DNA from: Morinoia aosen
Lineage: Eukaryota; Arthropoda; Malacostraca; Amphipoda; Talitridae
Length of the DNA: 64,000 nt
Direction: 5' to 3'
NCBI GenBank assembly: GCA_030386875.1
Contig: CM059570.1
Location: 29,202,192-29,266,191, forward strand
Part shown: positions 59,215 to 64,000 of the stretch, piece after piece
Layout of the letters: the number at the start of each line of letters is the position of its first letter
Numbering within the stretch: the first letter of the stretch is position 1
Translations under genes and position numbers: made by a program
The notes under the pieces: generated by a model
Database searches by the model: none
Told to the model about the DNA's origin: nothing
The model's input: the letters and a program-made list of their open reading frames with translations, nothing else

Positions 59215-59850
59215 AGTTCGGTTTTCCGTTTAGAAGTCTAATATAGAATGAACTTTAAATATCCTATCTGTAAACTGCGTTGTTATATTTTTTAGTTCGG
59301 TTTTCCGTTTGGAAGTCTAATATAGAATGAACTTCAAATATCCTATCTGTAAACTGCGTTGTTATATTTTTTAGTTCGGTTTTCTATTTAGAAGTCTAAT
59401 ATAGAATGAACTTTAAATATCCTATCTGTAAACTGCGTTGTTATATTTTTTAGTTCGGTTTTCCGTTTGAAAGTTTAATATTGAACGAACTTTAAAGGAA
59501 ATAAATTTCCTGAGTGAAAACTCCGTTTTTTAATTTTTTGCTCGGTTTTCAGTCCGGAAGTTTAACGTAGAACAGGCTCTACTTTACCCTACCTAAATTG
59601 TCTCACTGTGAAATCCGCGTTCGTTTTTTCAGTTCGTTTTGCTCTTTGGAAGACTGATATAGAACGAACTTAAGCATGAATTTACTTCTATTTCGGGTTA
59701 AATGGTCATGATGACCAGTTTGCGCAGTCAATAATTGTCTAAGGCTATTGTCGCCACCATTTCTTAATGTTATTAACATAACCCAACACATATTTCCTGA
59801 GTGTAAGGTCCGTTTTTAATTTGTCAGTTCGTTTTCCGTTTAAAATAAAA
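59215..59850. repeat. 79-bp tandem repeat with decayed flanking copies
   Basis: The word gttttcc(g) starts at 59221, 59300, 59379 and 59458. The first three units are nearly identical (aagtctaatatagaatgaac). Later copies at about 59545, 59632 and 59830 are increasingly diverged in sequence and spacing (87 bp and more). It is a clear case of a homogenised core next to worn copies of the same unit. Confidence 0.92.
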
Positions 59851-60060
59851 AATGAGTTCTACATAACCTTAAATTAATTTTCTGAGTTTGGAACTAAATC
59901 AGCCACTCGGTGCGTTCCTGCAACTGAAATCAGTTGCAAAAAATAAACATTCCGAAAGTTCGTCGGAGAAAATCGATCATCTGAAAAACCGGAGTTCGGA
60001 CGGTAGAATATTCCTTGTTGAGTGAACGAATTAATTTCTATGTTAACGAATTATTTCTTT
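59851..60060. other. Short unique spacer
   Basis: About 200 bp, no feature recognised. Confidence 0.35.
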
Positions 60061-60840
60061 CATGACTTAATAGGACTTTGGCTTGGACTTGACAGCCTCT
60101 GATTAGGACTTGATACTCCGAGTAGGACTTCACATCCTCCGAGTAGGACTTGACATTCCAAGTAGGACATGACACTCCAAGTAGGACTTGATACTCCGAG
60201 TAGGACTTCACATCCTCCGAGTAGGACTTGACACTCCAAGCAGGACTTGATACTCCAAGCTGGACTTGATACTCCGAGTAGGACTTGAAACTCCGAGTAG
60301 GTCTTGAAACTTCGAGTAGGATTTGACACTCCGAGCAGAACTTGATACTCCGAGCAGGACTTGACACTCCGAGTAGGACTCGACACTCAGAGTAGGAGTT
60401 GACACTCCGAGTAGGACTTGACACCCCGAGCAGGACTTGACACTCCGAGTAGGACTTGACACCCCGAGCAGGACTTGACACTCCGAGTAGGAATGGACAC
60501 TCCGAGTAGGACTTGACACTCCGAGCAGGATTTGACACTCCGAGGAGGACTTGACACTCCGAGTAGGACTTGACACTCCGAGTAGGACTTGACACTCCGA
60601 GCAGGACTTGACACTCCGAGCAGGACTTGGCATACCGAGTAGGACTTGACACTCTGCGCAGGACTTGACACTCCAAGTAGGACTTGACACTCCGAGCAGG
60701 ACTTGGCATGCCGAGTAGGACTTGACACTCTGCGCAGGACTTGACACTCCAAGTAGGACTTGACACTCCGAGGAGGACTTGACACTCCGAGCAGGACTTG
60801 ACACTCCGAGGAGGACTTGACGCTCCGAGTGGGACTTAGA
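60061..60840. repeat. 19-bp minisatellite (gacactccgagtaggactt)
   Basis: About 40 copies. Variants are gcagg, gaggagg and caag. A ~70-bp block with ggcat and tctgcgc (around 60625 and 60705) is duplicated. The left end has shortened and altered units (cacatcctccgag at 60128 and 60208, another block duplication of about 80 bp). Minus-strand frames with a 19-residue cycle (including ECQVLLGVSSPTRSVKS) are by-products. Confidence 0.97.
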
Positions 60841-61080
60841 TATTCACTCGATCACTCGGTCAAGAGTCCTGTCTAAAAAAGTCTCGGGGAGCTCGACAAC
60901 TTCCGCAATTATTGACCGAGGCTTCAGGGCAAGTTGTCCGAACTTTTGTTTATTCGAAAAGTTTGGCCGAGGCGGCGCGAAAAATGTGTCACTGAGCCTC
61001 TTTTTTTGGGCCGGTGCAGAGAAATGAATTTCTATGAACTGAGCAATCGAGCGTCCGACTTCATCGGTGGAGTTTGTCGT
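60841..61080. other. Unique spacer
   Basis: About 240 bp, moderate GC, no gene recognised. Confidence 0.4.
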
Positions 61081-61580
61081 TAATCTCGCGAAGTTTTTAT
61101 TTGGTTTATGCTAGGGCATCAGGTTTTTTATTTTGGGTTAGGTTCATTTGGGTCTTAGGTTTTTTCCTGTTTTGTGTGACGTTAATGTTAGAGTTTGAGG
61201 TTTTTTCATGTTTTGTGTTTGGTTTATGTTAGGGCTTTAGGTTTTTTCTGTTTTGGGTTAAGTCAATACAAGGGTTTTAGGTTTTTCATATTTTGTGTTA
61301 GGTTTATGCTAGGGCTTTAGGTTTTTTTCTCTTTTGGGTTTGGTTTATGTTTGGGTTTGGTTTATGTTTGGGTTTGGTTTATGCTTGGGTTTTAGATTTT
61401 TCTTGATTTGTATTAAGATTATATAAAGTTCTTAAGCCCTCTCCTATTCTGTATCTGGTTTGTATAAGGTTATTAAGTATTTTTCTATTTTTTATTAAAT
61501 TTATATTCAGTTTTTAGGTATTTTTGTCCCGGGCTTATGTTAGGATTTAAGATCTTTTTCTATTTTGGTTTAGGTATATA
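61081..61580. repeat. Worn ~45-55 bp repeat rich in TTAGG words
   Basis: Eight or so diverged copies of a unit containing ttaggttttttctgttttg followed by ggtttatgttagggc. TTAGG, the insect telomere word, occurs repeatedly but not as a pure pentamer array. The right end fades into T-rich sequence. Confidence 0.75.
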
Positions 61581-62290
61581 TTTGTTTTTTTTTTGTTGTT
61601 CACTCACAGTTTTCTTCTAATAACTTATTTTCATTTCATATTTCTATTTTATCAGCTCATAAAATTCCCTGTTATGCGTAATAATTAAATAATTTTTACT
61701 TATTGAATTATGGCATAAACGTATTTTGTATTTTTTTATGAGTTGGCAGACTTTGATTATTGTAAATGAATGATAGAAATAGGAAATGAATATCATCTTA
61801 TGGTAGAAACTTGATGGGAGAGCACCAACTAATTTTGCCATCTTGTATTTAAAAATAAACACTTTTAATATTTTTTAAAGAAAAGCCTACAAACTATAAT
61901 ATGAATTAAAGAAAGTGAAACTCATAGAATCTAATATTAAAATTTTAATTTATATTTTAATTATAATTCATAATATTAAAATCGCAGGATCTCCCTCTCA
62001 CCGATGGTCCGCTCGAAGGACATCGAAAAGATCATTTTTTTGACGCGATATTTTTCGCGTCAGCAAAAAAAATTATTTCAACTCGTCATGTACAACGCCG
62101 CTGTATTTATTTCTAGCACCCGACCTGTCAAATATTTATGAATGTAGTTTCAATGCTTACATTTCCTTGGAACAATGGTTTTCAACGCAGATATAATGAA
62201 TGTGAAGAGTACACAGCGCAGTAGTGAGTCAGATACATTCATCACATTGAAGTAAATCTAAATAATACATCAGAGTTTCAGGGGTTAAAA
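61581..62290. other. AT-rich unique sequence with one short hairpin
   Basis: About 700 bp with no recognised gene. At 62042-62061 gacgcga pairs with tcgcgtc around a 6-nt loop, flanked by T and A runs that extend the foldback. A 72-codon frame on the minus strand (61644-61862) is AT-driven and not recognised. Confidence 0.45.
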
Positions 62291-64000
62291 TTATGCACCA
62301 GAATTACAGCAGAAATGAACACATCACAGAGGGGCAGAATTATGCACCAGAATTACAGCAGAAATGAGCACATCACAGAGGGACAGAATTATGCACCAGA
62401 ATTACAGCAGAAATGAGCACATCACAGAGGGACAGAATTATGCACCAGAATTACAGCAGAAATGAACACATCACAGAGGGGCAGAATTATGCACCAGAAT
62501 TACAGCAGAAATGAGCACATCACAGAGGGGCAGAATTATGCACCAGAATTACAGCAGATATGAACACATCACAGAGGGGCAGAATTATGCACCAGAATTA
62601 CAGCAGATATGAACACATCACAGAGGGGCAGAATTATGCACCAGAATTACAGCAGATATGAACACATCACAGAGGGGCAGAATTATGCACCAGAATTACA
62701 GCAGATATGAACACATCACAGAGGGGCAGAATTATGCACCAGAATTACAGCAGAAATGAGCACATCACAGAGGGGCAGAATTATGCACCAGAATTACAGC
62801 AGATATGAACACATCACAGAGGGGCAGAATTATGCACCAGAATTACAGCAGAAATGAGCACATCACAGAGGGGCAGAATTATGCACCAGAATTACAGCAG
62901 AAATGAACACATCATAGAGGGACAGAATTATGCACCAGAATTACAGCAGAAATGAACACATCACAGAGGGACAGAATTATGTACCAGAATTACAGCAGAA
63001 ATGAACACATCACAGAGGGACAGAATTATGCACCAGAATTACAGCAGAAATGAACACATCACAGAAGGACAGGATTATGCACTAGAATTACAGCAGAAAT
63101 GAACACATCACAGAGGGGCAGAATTATGCACCAGAATTACAGCAGAAATGAACACATCACAGAAGGACAGAATTATGCACCAGAATTACAGCAGAAATGA
63201 GCACATCACAGAGGGACAGAATTATGCACCAGAATTACAGCAGAAATGAGCACATCACAGAGGGGCAGAATTATGCACCAGAATTACAGCAGAAATGAAC
63301 ACATCACAGAAGGACAGAATTATGCACCAGAATTACAGCAGAAATGAACACATCACAGAGGGGCAGAATTATGCACCAGAATTACAGCAGAAATGAGCAC
63401 ATCACAGAGGGGCAGAATTATGCACCAGAATTACAGCAGAAATGAGCACATCACAGAGGGGCAGAATTATGCACCAGAATTACAGCAGAAATGAGCACAT
63501 CACAGAGGTGCAGAATTATGCACCAGAATTACAGCAGAAATGAACACATCACAGAGGGACAGAATTATGCACCAGAATTACAGCAGAAACGAACACATCA
63601 CAGAGGGGCAGAATTATGCACCAGAATTACAGCAGAAATGAGCACATCACAGAGGGGCAGAATTATGCACCAGAATTACAGCAGAAATGAACACATCACA
63701 GAAGGACAGAATTATGCACCAGAATTACAGCAGAAATGAGCACATCACAGAGGGGCAGAATTATGCACCAGAATTACAGCAGAAATGAGCACATCACAGA
63801 GGGACAGAATTATGCACCAGAATTACAGCAGAAATGAACACATCACAGAAGGACAGAATTATGCACCAGAATTACAGCAGAAATGAGCACATCACAGAGG
63901 GACAGAATTATGCACCAGAATTACAGCAGAAATGAACACATCACAGAAGGACAGAATTATGCACCAGAATTACAGCAGAAATGAGCACATCACAGAGGGA
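62291..64000. repeat. 49-bp minisatellite (agaattacagcagaaatg), runs off the window
   Basis: About 35 copies with a strict 49-bp period (agaattatgc at 62581, 62630 and onward). Variants are gaggggc, gagggac and gaaggac, and aaatgag, aaatgaa and atatgaa. The atatgaa form is clustered between about 62549 and 62820. The array continues past the right edge, so its full size is unknown. Confidence 0.98.

Noticed and set aside
59148..59220. tRNA gene starting at an A-box-like tggctcagtga
   Set aside because: No B-box (ggttcga-type) follows at the required distance and no acceptor stem can be paired.
61081..61580. Telomeric (TTAGG)n tract
   Set aside because: TTAGG words occur inside a degenerate ~50-bp unit, not as a continuous pentamer array; likewise the ctaatctaacctacc unit at 26.35 kb is a 39-bp repeat.

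Overview
This window looks like eukaryotic nuclear DNA, most plausibly from an arthropod and perhaps an insect. The clues are an AT-rich background, a tRNA-derived SINE-like head, a short inverted-repeat element, stretches rich in TTAGG and CCTAA-type words, and no sign of compact prokaryotic genes, ribosome-binding sites or operons. The species cannot be read from the sequence. No conserved protein-coding gene was recognised. Nearly every long open frame is a by-product of a tandem repeat that happens to lack stop codons.

The dominant feature is tandem repetition. Adding the spans listed below, roughly 44 kb of the 64 kb (about 70%) is head-to-tail repeats, in more than 25 arrays of mostly unrelated sequence. 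Unit lengths are 4, 11, 12/15, 16, 17, 19, 20, 21, 23, 24, 25, 26, 30, 31, 32, 38, 39, 43, 49, 52 and 79 bp, several of them used by two different arrays. The largest array is a 14.6 kb satellite (1-14580) of 12- and 15-bp monomers; its first ~11 kb is organised into 1.4-2.2 kb higher-order repeats. A second block, 27.1-43.4 kb, holds seven arrays almost back to back (16, 38, 20, 30, 32, 17 and 23 bp). Further large arrays lie at 44.5-45.3 (19 bp), 48.4-51.1 (31 bp), 51.3-52.9 (25 bp), 55.9-57.2 (24 bp), 57.4-58.9 (26 bp), 60.1-60.8 (19 bp) and 62.3-64.0 kb (49 bp, running off the window).

The non-array DNA is mostly anonymous AT-rich sequence. Much of it still shows worn repeats (17.1, 19.0, 19.7, 22.3, 24.3, 43.6, 45.5, 46.1, 47.2, 48.1, 61.1 kb), so young, ageing and nearly erased arrays sit together. 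Other elements are a 74-nt tRNA-like head followed by a large inverted repeat (15.1-15.4 kb), a 40-bp-stem hairpin (22.15 kb), two diverged copies of an unnamed dispersed element (25.3-26.2 and 26.8-27.1 kb), a ~250-bp inverted-terminal-repeat element (46.84-47.09 kb), and a stretch that could be a decayed retroelement (53.7-55.9 kb).

The most informative observation is that the 16-bp array at 27.08-27.86 kb sits inside one copy of the dispersed element, and the other copy (26.17 kb) still carries what looks like the single, unexpanded unit. This suggests that local single-copy sequence is expanded in place. Nothing here forms a recognisable gene pathway; the biology of interest is the repeat-generating process itself.
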